Source of the DNA: Pseudomonas sp. Au-Pse12
GTDB lineage: Bacteria > Pseudomonadota > Gammaproteobacteria > Pseudomonadales > Pseudomonadaceae
NCBI RefSeq assembly: GCF_021341665.1
Contig: NZ_JAJTTH010000003.1
Span: 186,001-250,000 of the forward strand
Reading direction: 5' to 3'
Length of the DNA: 64,000 nt
Part shown: piece after piece, positions 11,067 to 20,169 of the stretch
How the letters are laid out: every line of letters begins with the position of its first letter
How positions within the stretch are numbered: position 1 is the first letter of the stretch
Translations under genes and position numbers: made by a program
The notes under the pieces: model-generated
Database searches by the model: none
Told to the model about the DNA's origin: nothing
The model's input: the letters and a program-made list of their open reading frames with translations, nothing else

Positions 11067-13043
11067 ATGACACCTGAACTGCCCCACGCCCAGCTCGACT
11101 GGGACGACCAAGGACGCCCGCGCTCGCGGGTCTTCGACGACGTGTACTTCTCCAGCGACTCGGGCCTGGATGAAACCCGTCATGTGTTCATCGAGCAGAA
11201 TCGCCTGCGCGAACGCTTTGCGGCTCTGCGGGCGGGCGAGAGGTTCGTCATCGGTGAAACCGGCTTCGGCACCGGGCTGAACTTCCTCTGCGCCTGGCAG
11301 GTGTTCCAGCAACAGGCGCCGGCCAGTGCACGGCTGCATTTCGTCAGCGTCGAAAAATACCCCTTGAGCCACGCCGACCTGCAACGGGCGCTGGCCCTGT
11401 GGCCGGAACTGGCGGACCTGACGCAACCCTTGCTCCAGCAGTACGTGGCGGTACACGGCGGCTTCCAGCGCCTGGTCCTGGAAGGCGGCCGAGTCACCCT
11501 GACCCTGCTGATCGGCGATGCCCTGGAGCAGTTGCCGCAGCTGGATGCGCAGGTCGATGCCTGGTTTCTCGACGGCTTTGCGCCCGCCAAGAACCCCGAC
11601 ATGTGGACCGCCGAACTGTTCGCCGAACTGGCGCGCCTGGCCGCACCGGGTTCCACCCTCAGCACCTTCACCAGCACCGGCTGGGTACGCCGGCTGTTGA
11701 ACAGCGCCGGCTTCAAGATGAAGCGCACCCCCGGCATCGGCCATAAGTGGGAAGTGCTGCGGGGAGAATTTCTGGGCTGGCCACAGGACACGCCGCCGCC
11801 GGCCAGAACCAAGCCCTGGTTTGCCCGCCCGGCCGCCCGGGAGAAAACCGCCCTGGTGATCGGCGGTGGCTTGGCCGGGTGTGCCAGCGCCGCCAGCCTG
11901 GCCGCCCGTGGCTGGCAGGTGCAACTGCTGGAGCGCCACGCACAACTGGCCCAGGAAGCCTCGGGCAACCCGCAGGGGGTGCTCTACCTCAAGCTCTCGG
12001 CCCACGGCACGGCACTGTCGCAGATGATCCTCAGTGGCTTCGGCTACACCCGACGGCAACTGGAGCACCTGCAGCGCGGCCAGGACTGGGATGGCTGCGG
12101 CGTGCTGCAACTGGCCTTCAACGCCAAGGAAGCCGAGCGCCAGGCGCAGTTGGCCGCGGCCTTCCCCGCCGACCTGCTGCACCTGCTGGATCAGCCGCAA
12201 GCACAGGCCCGGGCCGGTATCGGCCTGGAACACGGCGGGTTGTTCTACCCCGAAGGCGGCTGGGTACATCCTCCGGCCTTGTGCCAGTGGCAGGCCAGCC
12301 ATCCGCAGATCCAGGTCCTGACCCACCAGGACGTATTGCAGCTGCGTCAGGTCGATGAACAATGGCAGGCCTGGGACGGCGAGCACCTACTGGCCAGTGC
12401 GGCGGTGGTGATCCTTGCCGGAGCCGCCGACATCAAACGCTTCCCGGCCAGCGCCGAACTGCCCCTCAAGCGCATTCGCGGGCAGATCACCCGCCTGCCC
12501 CAGACCGCGCAAAGCCAGAGCCTGGCCACGGTGGTCTGTGCCGAAGGCTACGTCGCGCCGCCGCGCCTGGGCGAGCACACCCTGGGTGCCAGTTTCGACT
12601 TCAACAGCCAGGACCTGACGCCAACCACCGCCGAACATGCCGGCAACCTGGAAATGCTGCGGGAAATGTCCAATGACCTGCTGCAACGCCTGAACGCCGA
12701 GCAATTGCCACTGGAAAGCCTGCAAGGCCGGGCAGCCTTTCGCTGTACCAGCCCGGACTACCTGCCCATCGTCGGCCCGCTGGCGGACCCGGCCGCCTTT
12801 ACCGACACCTACGCCGCCCTGGGCAAGGATGCGCGCCAAGTGCCAGACCTGCCCTGCCCCTGGCTCGACGGCCTGTACATCAACAGTGGCCATGGTTCTC
12901 GCGGGCTGATCACCGCGCCGCTGTCCGGCGAGCTGCTGGCCGCCTGGCTGGAAAACGAACCGCTGCCAGTGCCCAGGAGCGTGGCCGAAGCCTGCCATCC
13001 AAATCGCTTTGCCCTGCGCCGACTGATTCGCGGCAAGGCCTGA
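11067..13043 (+). CDS. mnmC: Bifunctional tRNA mnm5s2U34 methyltransferase/oxidoreductase
   Basis: A 658-residue fusion. Residues 1-~240 are a Rossmann methyltransferase (GETGFGTGLNFL for SAM binding, FAPAKNPDMW). From about residue 268 follows a DAO-type FAD domain (VIGGGLAGCASAASLAARGW) that cuts cmnm5s2U to nm5s2U, which the first domain then methylates at the wobble uridine. The length matches the E. coli enzyme. The ribosome site is weak (GAGCCGAAC). The gene stands alone on the plus strand and is followed by a 9-bp GC stem (13052-13077). Confidence 0.94.
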   Translation: MTPELPHAQLDWDDQGRPRSRVFDDVYFSSDSGLDETRHVFIEQNRLRERFAALRAGERFVIGETGFGTGLNFLCAWQVFQQQAPASARLHFVSVEKYPLSHADLQRALALWPELADLTQPLLQQYVAVHGGFQRLVLEGGRVTLTLLIGDALEQLPQLDAQVDAWFLDGFAPAKNPDMWTAELFAELARLAAPGSTLSTFTSTGWVRRLLNSAGFKMKRTPGIGHKWEVLRGEFLGWPQDTPPPARTKPWFARPAAREKTALVIGGGLAGCASAASLAARGWQVQLLERHAQLAQEASGNPQGVLYLKLSAHGTALSQMILSGFGYTRRQLEHLQRGQDWDGCGVLQLAFNAKEAERQAQLAAAFPADLLHLLDQPQAQARAGIGLEHGGLFYPEGGWVHPPALCQWQASHPQIQVLTHQDVLQLRQVDEQWQAWDGEHLLASAAVVILAGAADIKRFPASAELPLKRIRGQITRLPQTAQSQSLATVVCAEGYVAPPRLGEHTLGASFDFNSQDLTPTTAEHAGNLEMLREMSNDLLQRLNAEQLPLESLQGRAAFRCTSPDYLPIVGPLADPAAFTDTYAALGKDARQVPDLPCPWLDGLYINSGHGSRGLITAPLSGELLAAWLENEPLPVPRSVAEACHPNRFALRRLIRGKA

Positions 13044-13051
13044 ACCAGAGC

Positions 13052-13077
13052 GGCGGCGCTGTTTTCCGAGCGCCGCC
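13052..13077 (+). terminator. GC-rich hairpin after mnmC
   Basis: The perfect stem GGCGGCGCT (13052-13060) pairs with AGCGCCGCC (13069-13077) across a GTTTTCCG loop, 9 bases after the mnmC stop. No T-run follows, so it is a probable rather than canonical terminator. Confidence 0.5.
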
Positions 13078-13187
13078 CATGGCCGCTAGCCAGCCAGCCG
13101 GACTACAGCCGATAGCCCAGCGGCCCCCAACCGCTTATAACCGATCGATCTAAAACTCCCGAGTTATGCACAGGTCAGTTTCCAGGT

Positions 13188-13206
13188 AGCCGCCCTTTTG
13201 GCGGCT
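13188..13206 (+). promoter_or_regulatory. Leader hairpin before NAGGN operon
   Basis: AGCCGCC (13188-13194) and GGCGGCT (13200-13206) form a 7-bp stem with a CTTTT loop, about 40 bases before the amidotransferase ATG. The rest of the 13078-13246 gap shows nothing else clear. The hairpin may stabilise the leader or act as a regulatory element. The pathway is known to be osmotically induced, but no specific promoter motif was identified. Confidence 0.35.
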
Positions 13207-13246
13207 GCGGATTGACCCTCCCCAACGGAAAAACCGGTAAGGACTT

Positions 13247-15019
13247 ATGTGCGGACTAGCTGGCGAATTACGCTTTGATCATCAACCTGCCGACCTGGCA
13301 GCGGTTGAACGAATCACCCACCACCTGGCCCCTCGCGGCCCGGACGCCTGGGGCTTTCACAGCCAGGGCCCGATTGCCCTCGGCCATCGACGGCTGAAAA
13401 TCATGGACCTGTCGGACGGCTCGGCGCAGCCCATGGTCGACAACCACCTGGGCCTGTCCCTGGCCTTCAACGGCGCGATCTACAACTTCCCCGAATTGCG
13501 CGCCGAACTGGAAGCCAAGGGCTATGCCTTCCATTCCGGTGGCGACACCGAAGTGCTGCTCAAGGGCTACCACGCCTGGGGCGCGGACCTGCTGCCCAAG
13601 CTCAACGGCATGTTTGCCTTTGCCATCTGGGAACGCGACGCCCAACGCCTGTTCGTCGCCCGCGACCGCCTCGGGGTCAAGCCCTTGTACCTGTCGCGCA
13701 CCGGCCAGCGCCTGCGCTTCGCCTCGGCCCTGCCGGCCTTGCTCAAGGGCGGCGACATCAACCCGCTGCTCGACCCGGTGGCGCTCAACCACTACCTGAA
13801 CTTCCACGCCGTGGTGCCGGCACCGCGGACCTTGCTGGCGGGCATTGAAAAACTGCCGCCAGCCACCTGGATGCGCATCGAAGCCGATGGCCGCACCGAG
13901 CAGCAGACCTGGTGGACCCTGCCCTACGGCCCGCGTGCCGACGAAGCCCACCTGACCCTGGAAGACTGGACCGACCGGGTGCTCGATAGCACCCGCGAGG
14001 CGGTGGCCATCCGTCAACGGGCGGCGGTGGAGGTCGGTGTGCTGCTGTCCGGCGGCGTCGACTCCAGCCTGCTGGTGGGCCTGCTGCGGGACGTCGGGGT
14101 GGACAACCTGTCGACCTTCTCCATCGGCTTCGAGGACGCCGGCGGTGAACGTGGCGACGAGTTCCAGTATTCGGACCTGATTGCCCGCCACTACGGCACC
14201 CGGCATCACCAGTTGCGCATCGACGAGCGCGAGATCATCGAACAGTTGCCGGCGGCCTTCCGCGCCATGAGCGAGCCGATGGTCAGCCACGATTGCATCG
14301 CCTTCTATCTGTTGTCGCGAGAAGTGGCCAAGCACTGCAAGGTGGTGCAAAGCGGCCAGGGCGCCGACGAACTGTTCGCCGGCTATCACTGGTACCCGCA
14401 AGTGGATGGCGCCGGCGATCCGTATCAGGCCTATCGCGACGCCTTCTTCGACCGCAGTTACGACGACTACGCCGCCACCGTGCAACCCCAGTGGCTGACG
14501 ACACACGACGCCGCCGGTGACTTCGTCCGCGAGCATTTCGCCCAACCCGGCGCTGACGCGCCCGTGGATAAGGCCCTGCGCCTGGACAGCACGGTGATGC
14601 TGGTGGATGACCCGGTCAAACGTGTGGATAACATGACCATGGCCTGGGGCCTGGAGGCGCGCACGCCGTTCCTCGACTACCGCCTGGTGGAGCTTTCGGC
14701 CCGGGTGCCGGCGCGCTTCAAGTTGCCGGGCGGTGGCAAGCAGGTGCTCAAGGAAGCCGCGCGGCGGGTGATCCCCAGCGAAGTGATCGACCGCAAGAAA
14801 GGCTACTTCCCGGTACCGGGTCTCAAGCACTTGCAAGGCGCCACCCTGAACTGGGTGCGTGAACTGCTGCTGGACCCGAGCCAGGATCGCGGCCTGTTCA
14901 ACCCGGCCATGCTCGACCGCCTGCTGACCGATCCCCAGGGCCAGCTGACGCCCCTGCGCGGCTCCAAGCTGTGGCAGCTGGCGGCCTTGAATCTGTGGCT
15001 CAGCGAACAAGGAATCTGA
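13247..15019 (+). CDS. asnO: N-acetylglutaminylglutamine amidotransferase
   Basis: A 590-residue asparagine synthetase B-like enzyme. The N-terminal glutaminase domain begins with the required nucleophile Cys2 (MCGLAGELRF). The synthetase domain has the PP-loop LLSGGVDSSLLVG near residue 267 and the conserved SGQGADELFAGYHWYPQ. It amidates the C-terminus of N-acetylglutaminylglutamine to give the osmolyte NAGGN. The functional call, rather than generic AsnB, rests on the next two genes, the GNAT/ATP-grasp synthetase and M42 peptidase of the asnO-ngg pathway described in Sinorhizobium meliloti and Pseudomonas. TAAGGA precedes the ATG. Equivalent by order to PA3459. Confidence 0.93.
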   Translation: MCGLAGELRFDHQPADLAAVERITHHLAPRGPDAWGFHSQGPIALGHRRLKIMDLSDGSAQPMVDNHLGLSLAFNGAIYNFPELRAELEAKGYAFHSGGDTEVLLKGYHAWGADLLPKLNGMFAFAIWERDAQRLFVARDRLGVKPLYLSRTGQRLRFASALPALLKGGDINPLLDPVALNHYLNFHAVVPAPRTLLAGIEKLPPATWMRIEADGRTEQQTWWTLPYGPRADEAHLTLEDWTDRVLDSTREAVAIRQRAAVEVGVLLSGGVDSSLLVGLLRDVGVDNLSTFSIGFEDAGGERGDEFQYSDLIARHYGTRHHQLRIDEREIIEQLPAAFRAMSEPMVSHDCIAFYLLSREVAKHCKVVQSGQGADELFAGYHWYPQVDGAGDPYQAYRDAFFDRSYDDYAATVQPQWLTTHDAAGDFVREHFAQPGADAPVDKALRLDSTVMLVDDPVKRVDNMTMAWGLEARTPFLDYRLVELSARVPARFKLPGGGKQVLKEAARRVIPSEVIDRKKGYFPVPGLKHLQGATLNWVRELLLDPSQDRGLFNPAMLDRLLTDPQGQLTPLRGSKLWQLAALNLWLSEQGI

Positions 15020-15022
15020 CCG

Positions 15023-16768
15023 ATGAAAGCTCATGCCACGGCTTACAGCCAACGCCTGTTGCGCGGCCAGGCGCCGTCCTATGAACGTCTGCAAGCGCGC
15101 TTTGCCGAAGACGGCAGCGAACCCGGCAACGCCCCCATTGCGCTGCACTGCGGCTGGGGCCGACTGCTGATCGGCCATACCTTTCCCGACCCCGGCAGCC
15201 TCGCCCAAGAGCTGCTCAACGAGCAGCCCGGTGAGCGCGACATCGCCCTGTACGTCGCCGCACCGCAGCAGGTGCTGGGGTTGGAACCGGCGCAGTTGTT
15301 CCTCGACCCTTCCGACACCCTGCGCCTGTGGTTCAGCGATTATCGCCAGGCCACCCGGGTGTTTCGCGGCTTCCGCATCCGGCGCGCCCAGGGCGAAGCC
15401 GACTGGCACGCCATCAACCAGCTGTACCAGGCCCGCAGCATGCTGCCCATCGACCCGCAGCGGCTGACTCCGCGTCATCAGGGCGGGCCGGTGTACTGGC
15501 TGGCCGAAGACGAAGACAGCGGCGCGGTCATCGGCAGCGTCATGGGCCTCAACCACCACAAGGCCTACCAAGACCCGGAACACGGCAGCAGCCTCTGGTG
15601 CCTGGCGGTGGATCCCGACTGCAGCCGCCCGGGTGTCGGCGAGGTGCTGGTACGCCATCTGATCGAGCACTTCATGAGCCGCGGCCTGAGCTACCTCGAC
15701 TTGTCGGTGCTGCACGACAATCGCCAGGCCAAGAACCTCTACGCCAAGCTGGGGTTTCGCACCCTGTCGACCTTCGCCATCAAGCGCAAGAACGGCATCA
15801 ACCAACCGCTGTTCCTCGGCCCCGGGCCCCAGGCGGAGTTCAACCCTTATGCGCGGATCATTGTCGAGGAAGCCCATCGCCGGGGCATCGACGTGCAGGT
15901 CGACGACGCCGACGCCGGCCTGTTCACCCTCAGCCATGGCGGGCGCCGGGTGCGCTGCCGGGAATCGCTGAGCGACCTGACCAGCGCCATCAGCATGAGC
16001 CTGTGCCAGGACAAGAGCCTGACCCACAAGGTACTCAAGGGCGCGGGCCTGAACCTGCCGGCGCAGCAACGGGCGGGCAACGCCGACGACAACCTGGGCT
16101 TTCTCGACGAACACCAGCGGCTGGTGGTCAAACCGCTGGATGGCGAACAGGGCCAAGGCGTGGCCGTGGACCTGCGCACGATCGAAGACGTGCAGCAAGC
16201 CGTCGACAACGCTCGCCTCGTCGACAGCCGGGTGCTCCTGGAAAGCTTCCACGAAGGCCTGGACCTGCGCATCCTGGTGATCGGTTTTGAAGTGGTGGCT
16301 GCGGCCATCCGCCGGCCTGCGGAAATCGTCGGTGACGGCCAGCATTCCATTGGGGCGCTGATCGAAGCCCGCAGCCGTCGCCGCCAGGCGGCCACCGGCG
16401 GCGAAAGCAAGATCCCCCTGGACCAGGAAACCCAGCGCACCCTGCACGCCGCCGGCTACGACTACAACAGCGTACTGGCTGCCGGGGAGCGGCTGTTTGT
16501 GCGACGCACCGCCAACCTGCACACCGGCGGCACCCTGGAAGATGTCACCAGTATCCTCCACCCGACCCTGGCCGACGCGGCGATACGCGCCGCCCGGGCC
16601 CTGGACATTCCTGTGGTGGGCCTGGACCTGATGGTGCCGGCGGCGGATCAGCCCGAGTACGTGTTCATCGAAGCCAACGAGCGCGCCGGGCTGGCCAACC
16701 ATGAACCGCAACCCACCGCCGAACGCTTCATCGACCTGCTGTTTCCCCACAGCCAGCCCGCGCCTTGA
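15023..16768 (+). CDS. ngg: N-acetylglutaminylglutamine synthetase
   Basis: A 581-residue fusion. Residues ~110-265 are a GNAT acetyltransferase domain (WCLAVDPDCSRPGVGEVLVRHL carries the acetyl-CoA loop). The C-terminal part from ~residue 290 is an ATP-grasp ligase of the cyanophycin-synthetase/glutathione-synthetase type (VVKPLDGEQGQGVAV; FIEANERAGL near the end). The two domains fit acetylation of glutamine and ligation of a second glutamine. It starts 4 bases after the amidotransferase stop with AAGGA inside the preceding gene, so the two are co-translated. Equivalent by order to PA3460. Confidence 0.92.
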   Translation: MKAHATAYSQRLLRGQAPSYERLQARFAEDGSEPGNAPIALHCGWGRLLIGHTFPDPGSLAQELLNEQPGERDIALYVAAPQQVLGLEPAQLFLDPSDTLRLWFSDYRQATRVFRGFRIRRAQGEADWHAINQLYQARSMLPIDPQRLTPRHQGGPVYWLAEDEDSGAVIGSVMGLNHHKAYQDPEHGSSLWCLAVDPDCSRPGVGEVLVRHLIEHFMSRGLSYLDLSVLHDNRQAKNLYAKLGFRTLSTFAIKRKNGINQPLFLGPGPQAEFNPYARIIVEEAHRRGIDVQVDDADAGLFTLSHGGRRVRCRESLSDLTSAISMSLCQDKSLTHKVLKGAGLNLPAQQRAGNADDNLGFLDEHQRLVVKPLDGEQGQGVAVDLRTIEDVQQAVDNARLVDSRVLLESFHEGLDLRILVIGFEVVAAAIRRPAEIVGDGQHSIGALIEARSRRRQAATGGESKIPLDQETQRTLHAAGYDYNSVLAAGERLFVRRTANLHTGGTLEDVTSILHPTLADAAIRAARALDIPVVGLDLMVPAADQPEYVFIEANERAGLANHEPQPTAERFIDLLFPHSQPAP

Positions 16769-16770
16769 TC

Positions 16771-16827
16771 CTTCGCCAGCCAGCCGGCTCCTACCCTCAT
16801 TCGTAGGAGCTGGCTGGCCAGCGAAAG
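16771..16827. repeat. Paired REP inverted repeat inside NAGGN operon
   Basis: Left arm 16771-16794 (CTTCGCCAGCCAGCCGGCTC and on to CTAC) and right arm 16803-16827 (GTAGGAGCTGGCTGGCCAGC and on) are near-perfect inverted copies around an 8-base loop. Two REP units in opposite orientation suggest a REPIN-like doublet. It separates ngg from the peptidase gene and could adjust expression of the third gene. Confidence 0.78.
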
Positions 16828-16891
16828 CCCTCTCCAGGCCTCTGGCTCCCTCATCGAAACCATCGATGGCCGTTTCTCATCAGGAGTTTCC

Positions 16892-18076
16892 ATGACCCGC
16901 AAGATTCCCCAACCCGACCTCGCCTACCTGCAGAAAGTCCTCCTGGAAATGCTCGCCATTCCCAGCCCCACCGGCTTTACCGACACCATCGTGCGTTACG
17001 TTGCCGAACGCCTGGAAGAACTGGGCATTCCCTTCGAGCTGACCCGGCGCGGGACCATCCGCGCCACGCTCAAAGGCCAGAAAAACAGCCCGGATCGAGC
17101 CGTCTCGGCCCACTTGGACACCATCGGCGCCAGCGTGCGCGCGATGAAGGACAACGGCCGCCTGACCCTGGCCCCGGTGGGCTGCTGGTCCAGCCGCTTT
17201 GCCGAAGGCAGCCGGGTCAGCCTGTTCACCGACAACGGCGTATTGCGCGGCAGCGTCCTGCCCCTGATGGCTTCCGGGCACGCCTTCAATACCGCCGTGG
17301 ATGAGCTGCCGATCAGTTGGGACCACGTCGAACTGCGCCTGGACGCCTATTGCACCACCCGCGCCGACTGCGAATCCCTGGGGATAGGCGTAGGCGACTT
17401 TGTTGCCTTCGACCCGTTGCCGGAGTTCACCGAAAGCGGCCATATCAGCGCCCGGCACCTGGACGACAAGGCCGGCGTCGCGGCCCTGCTGGCGGCGCTC
17501 AAGGCGATTGTCGACAGCGGCGAAACGCTGATGATCGATTGCCATCCGTTGTTCACCATCACCGAGGAAACCGGTAGTGGCGCGGCGGCGGCCCTGCCCT
17601 GGGACGTCAGTGAGTTCGTCGGCATCGACATTGCCCCGGTCGCCCCAGGCCAGCACTCCAGCGAGCACGCCGTGAGCGTGGCCATGCAGGACTCTGCCGG
17701 ACCTTACGACTATCACCTGTCCCGCCATCTGCTGCGCCTGGCCGGCGAGCACGAGTTGCCGGTGCGCCGCGACCTGTTTCGCTACTACTTCAGCGACGCC
17801 CACTCGGCGGTCACGGCCGGCCACGACATCCGCACCGCCCTGCTGGCCTTCGGTTGCGACGCCACCCACGGCTATGAGCGCACCCACATCGACAGCCTGG
17901 CGGCACTCAGCCGCCTGTTGGGCGCCTACATCCTCAGCCCGCCGGTGTTCGCCAGCGACGCGCAGCCGGCCCAGGGCTCACTGGACAGCTTCAGCCATCA
18001 ACTGGAACACGATGCACAGATGGAAAGCGATACCCGGGTGCCCTCGGTGGACAGCCTGATCGGCCAGAAATCCTGA
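16892..18076 (+). CDS. M42-family peptidase of the NAGGN system
   Basis: A 394-residue metallopeptidase of the M42/M20 fold. Metal ligands and catalytic residues are visible in AVSAHLDTIGA (His and Asp), RHLDDKAGVAALL (bridging Asp), and the catalytic pair in TITEETGSGAA. CAGGAG precedes the ATG. The position after asnO and ngg, and the family name given to this lineage in annotation (osmoprotectant NAGGN system peptidase), suggest it degrades or processes the dipeptide when osmotic stress ends. That role is inferred. Equivalent by order to PA3461. Confidence 0.9.
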   Translation: MTRKIPQPDLAYLQKVLLEMLAIPSPTGFTDTIVRYVAERLEELGIPFELTRRGTIRATLKGQKNSPDRAVSAHLDTIGASVRAMKDNGRLTLAPVGCWSSRFAEGSRVSLFTDNGVLRGSVLPLMASGHAFNTAVDELPISWDHVELRLDAYCTTRADCESLGIGVGDFVAFDPLPEFTESGHISARHLDDKAGVAALLAALKAIVDSGETLMIDCHPLFTITEETGSGAAAALPWDVSEFVGIDIAPVAPGQHSSEHAVSVAMQDSAGPYDYHLSRHLLRLAGEHELPVRRDLFRYYFSDAHSAVTAGHDIRTALLAFGCDATHGYERTHIDSLAALSRLLGAYILSPPVFASDAQPAQGSLDSFSHQLEHDAQMESDTRVPSVDSLIGQKS

Positions 18077-18160
18077 AGCCTGCCCAGGGTTTGTGCATGC
18101 CGTGGCTGGCGGCACGGCCCTGGGCGCAGTAGCATCCGAGATTGTTTGCCGGAGGCCCCC

Positions 18161-18388
18161 ATGCTGATTCCCCACGACCAACTTGAAGTCGACACCCTGA
18201 CCCGCCTGATCGAGGACTTCGTGACCCGCGAGGGCACCGACAACGGTGATGAAACACCCCTGGAAACCCGCGTGCTGCGGGTGCGCCAGGCCCTGAGCAA
18301 AGGCCAGGCGGTGATCGTTTTCGATCCGGACAGCGAACAGTGCCAGTTGATGCTCAAGCACGATGTGCCCAAGGAGCTGTTCGACTGA
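18161..18388 (+). CDS. YheU family protein (UPF0270)
   Basis: A 75-residue acidic protein beginning MLIPHDQLEVDTLTRLIEDF, which matches the UPF0270/YheU signature (IP..L....L..LIE.FV.REGT..G). GGAGG lies just before the ATG at 18161; an in-frame ATG at 18146 would add five residues but has no such site. The family is small and of unknown function. It ends at a strong hairpin shared with the convergent YnfA gene. Confidence 0.85.
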   Translation: MLIPHDQLEVDTLTRLIEDFVTREGTDNGDETPLETRVLRVRQALSKGQAVIVFDPDSEQCQLMLKHDVPKELFD

Positions 18389-18396
18389 TCCGTCAA

Positions 18397-18418
18397 CCGG
18401 CCCAAGCCCTTGGGCCGG
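18397..18418. terminator. Hairpin between convergent YheU and YnfA genes
   Basis: CCGGCCCAA (18397-18405) pairs perfectly with TTGGGCCGG (18410-18418) over a 4-base loop. It lies in the 34-base gap between two convergent stops. There is no long T-run on either side. Confidence 0.55.
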
Positions 18419-18422
18419 GTAC

Positions 18423-18755
18423 TCAACCGTTGGAAAAGCGCGGGCCGAACAGAATCACACTGGCCCCGATCACGCACAGCGCCAGCCCCAGCCAATCCGA
18501 ACCCAGGGGCCGCACGCGCTCCACCACCGCCAGCCAAGCAATCGACGCAACGATATAGATGCCCCCATAGGCGGCATAGGCGCGCCCGGCGTAAGTGGCT
18601 TCCACCTTGGTCAGCAACAGTGCAAACAGGGTCAGGCTGATCAGCGCGGGGACGACCCAGAGGGCGCTCTTGCCCTGGCGCAGCCACATCCAGAAGGCGT
18701 AGCAGCCGGCGATTTCAAACAGCGCGGCGAGGAAGAACCACAGGTAATTGAGCAT
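18423..18755 (-). CDS. YnfA family membrane protein (UPF0060)
   Basis: A 110-residue, four-helix inner-membrane protein. The N-terminus [21 protein letters not shown] has the conserved EIAGCY of the YnfA family, followed by [15 protein letters not shown], also characteristic. YnfA proteins resemble small multidrug resistance pumps and some have been linked to dye and drug efflux. The function here is unproven. Confidence 0.9.
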   Translation of the reverse strand: MLNYLWFFLAALFEIAGCYAFWMWLRQGKSALWVVPALISLTLFALLLTKVEATYAGRAYAAYGGIYIVASIAWLAVVERVRPLGSDWLGLALCVIGASVILFGPRFSNG

Positions 18756-18819
18756 GCAAGGACTCGTCAGGATTGTCGGATGCCGGCAACCCTAACGACG
18801 CCCCGGGGGTTGGGCAAGC

Positions 18820-19635
18820 TCAACTGGCGCTTTGCTTGGCCTTGGCGCGCATCTTGTCGGCCATCAGGGTCATTTCGTCGTACAACGCCTGGGGATTCTT
18901 CTGCTTCAGGGCCCAGGCCATGCGTCCCTGCTCGTGGGGCAGGATCATGAATTGGCCGGCATCGACCTGGGCATGGATGTAGTCGGCGATCTCGGCAGCG
19001 CTGATCGGCGAGCTTTCCAGCAACTTGCCTACCTGGGCCTTCATGGCCGGGGTCGGGCCACGGAAGGAGTCCAGCAGGTTGGTCTGGAAGAACGACGGGC
19101 AGACCACATGCACGCCGATTTCCTGTTGCGCCAGCTCGATCAACAGGCTCTCGGAAAGCGCTACCACCCCGGCCTTGGCCACGTTGTAGTTGCTCATCGC
19201 CGGCCCCTGCATCAGGGCGGCCATGGAGGCGATATTGATGATCTTGCCCTTGCTCTGCTCCAGCAGCGGCAGGAAGGCCTTGCAGCCCTTGACCACGCCC
19301 ATCAGGTTGATCGCGATCTGCCAGTCCCAGTCCTCCAGGGACAGCTCGCTGAAGAACCCGCCCGAAGCCACACCGGCGTTGTTGACGATAATGTCGATGC
19401 CACCGAACTTCACTTCGCAAGCCTGAGCGAAAGCCGTCAACTGGCTGTAGTCACGCACATCGCAACGCTGCACGAAACCGTCACCACCGGCGGCGCGTAC
19501 CTGCTTCAGGGTTTCCTGCAGGCCCGCCTCGCTGACATCGGACAGGGCCAGCCGCCAGCCTTCGCGAGCCCAGCGCAAAGCGATTTCGCGCCCCAGGCCA
19601 GAGCCGGCGCCAGTGATCATCATGCGATTTTGCAT
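18820..19635 (-). CDS. SDR family oxidoreductase
   Basis: A 271-residue classical short-chain dehydrogenase. The cofactor loop TGAGSGLGRE is near residue 9, the NNAG motif is in IIVNNAGVASGG, and the catalytic Ser (IINIASMAA) and Tyr-Lys (YNVAK) are present. The start at 19633-19635 is chosen to place the TGAGSGLG loop near the N-terminus. The C-terminal ~60 residues are helical and charged. Substrate unknown; the gene is monocistronic. Confidence 0.9.
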   Translation of the reverse strand: MQNRMMITGAGSGLGREIALRWAREGWRLALSDVSEAGLQETLKQVRAAGGDGFVQRCDVRDYSQLTAFAQACEVKFGGIDIIVNNAGVASGGFFSELSLEDWDWQIAINLMGVVKGCKAFLPLLEQSKGKIINIASMAALMQGPAMSNYNVAKAGVVALSESLLIELAQQEIGVHVVCPSFFQTNLLDSFRGPTPAMKAQVGKLLESSPISAAEIADYIHAQVDAGQFMILPHEQGRMAWALKQKNPQALYDEMTLMADKMRAKAKQSAS

Positions 19636-19942
19636 AAGAGTTGCCTTGTTGTTCCGGGGAAGATGAGCCGCAGTGTAGCGAAGGGCCCTGCGCCACCCAC
19701 GCACCATCAGAGTGCTGAATGCCCCAGGCAAACCTCTGCCTGGGTCAACACTGGCGCGTCAACGAAGAACGCCCTTTGCCCGGCCGAAAGGAAATAACCC
19801 AGGAAGCGGAACACTTTAAAAAAACTTGGAATTTTCACCACAGGCACAGAGTCGGACTTATTAAGCGCTTGGCGTTATCCATAAGGCCAAGTTGTCGTTG
19901 AACAACTGCGTTGTTCAACTCTATTCAAATAAGGAAACCACC

Positions 19943-20095
19943 ATGGGCACCATTCTGATCATCATTCTGATTTTGCTGCTGATTGGCGGCCTGCCTGTTT
20001 TCCCGCACTCAAGAAGTTGGGGTTATGGCCCTTCGGGGATCATCGGCGTCGTGCTGGTGGTGCTCTTGGTATTGCTGCTGTTGGGCAGGATCTGA
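19943..20095 (+). CDS. DUF3309 small membrane protein
   Basis: A 50-residue protein with two hydrophobic stretches (ILIIILILLLIGGLPVF and IIGVVLVVLLVLLLLGRI) joined by the conserved PHSRSWGYGPSG linker that defines DUF3309. TAAGGA lies 7 bases before the ATG. The 307-base gap upstream (19636-19942) contains an A/T-rich stretch around 19815-19840 that may hold the promoter; no other gene was found there. Confidence 0.85.
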   Translation: MGTILIIILILLLIGGLPVFPHSRSWGYGPSGIIGVVLVVLLVLLLLGRI

Positions 20096-20109
20096 ATGGC
20101 TGACACGGG

Positions 20110-20154
20110 CTACTGACAAAGGCAGCTTCAATTCATACAGGCCTGGGTCAGTAG
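20110..20154. terminator. Possible long-loop hairpin between convergent genes
   Basis: CTACTGAC (20110-20117) is complementary to GTCAGTAG (20147-20154), with a 29-base loop, in the 74-base gap between the DUF3309 and adhesin stops. It is a weak candidate for a shared transcript end. Confidence 0.3.
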
Positions 20155-20169
20155 CACTGGCCCACCGCG

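Noticed and set aside
13268..16750. A very long open frame (1160 codons) on the minus strand opposite the NAGGN genes
   Set aside because: The plus-strand genes have clear families and ribosome sites. The antisense frame is rich in Gly, Gln, Val, Arg and Ala, has no family resemblance and lies in the shadow expected from GC-rich codons.
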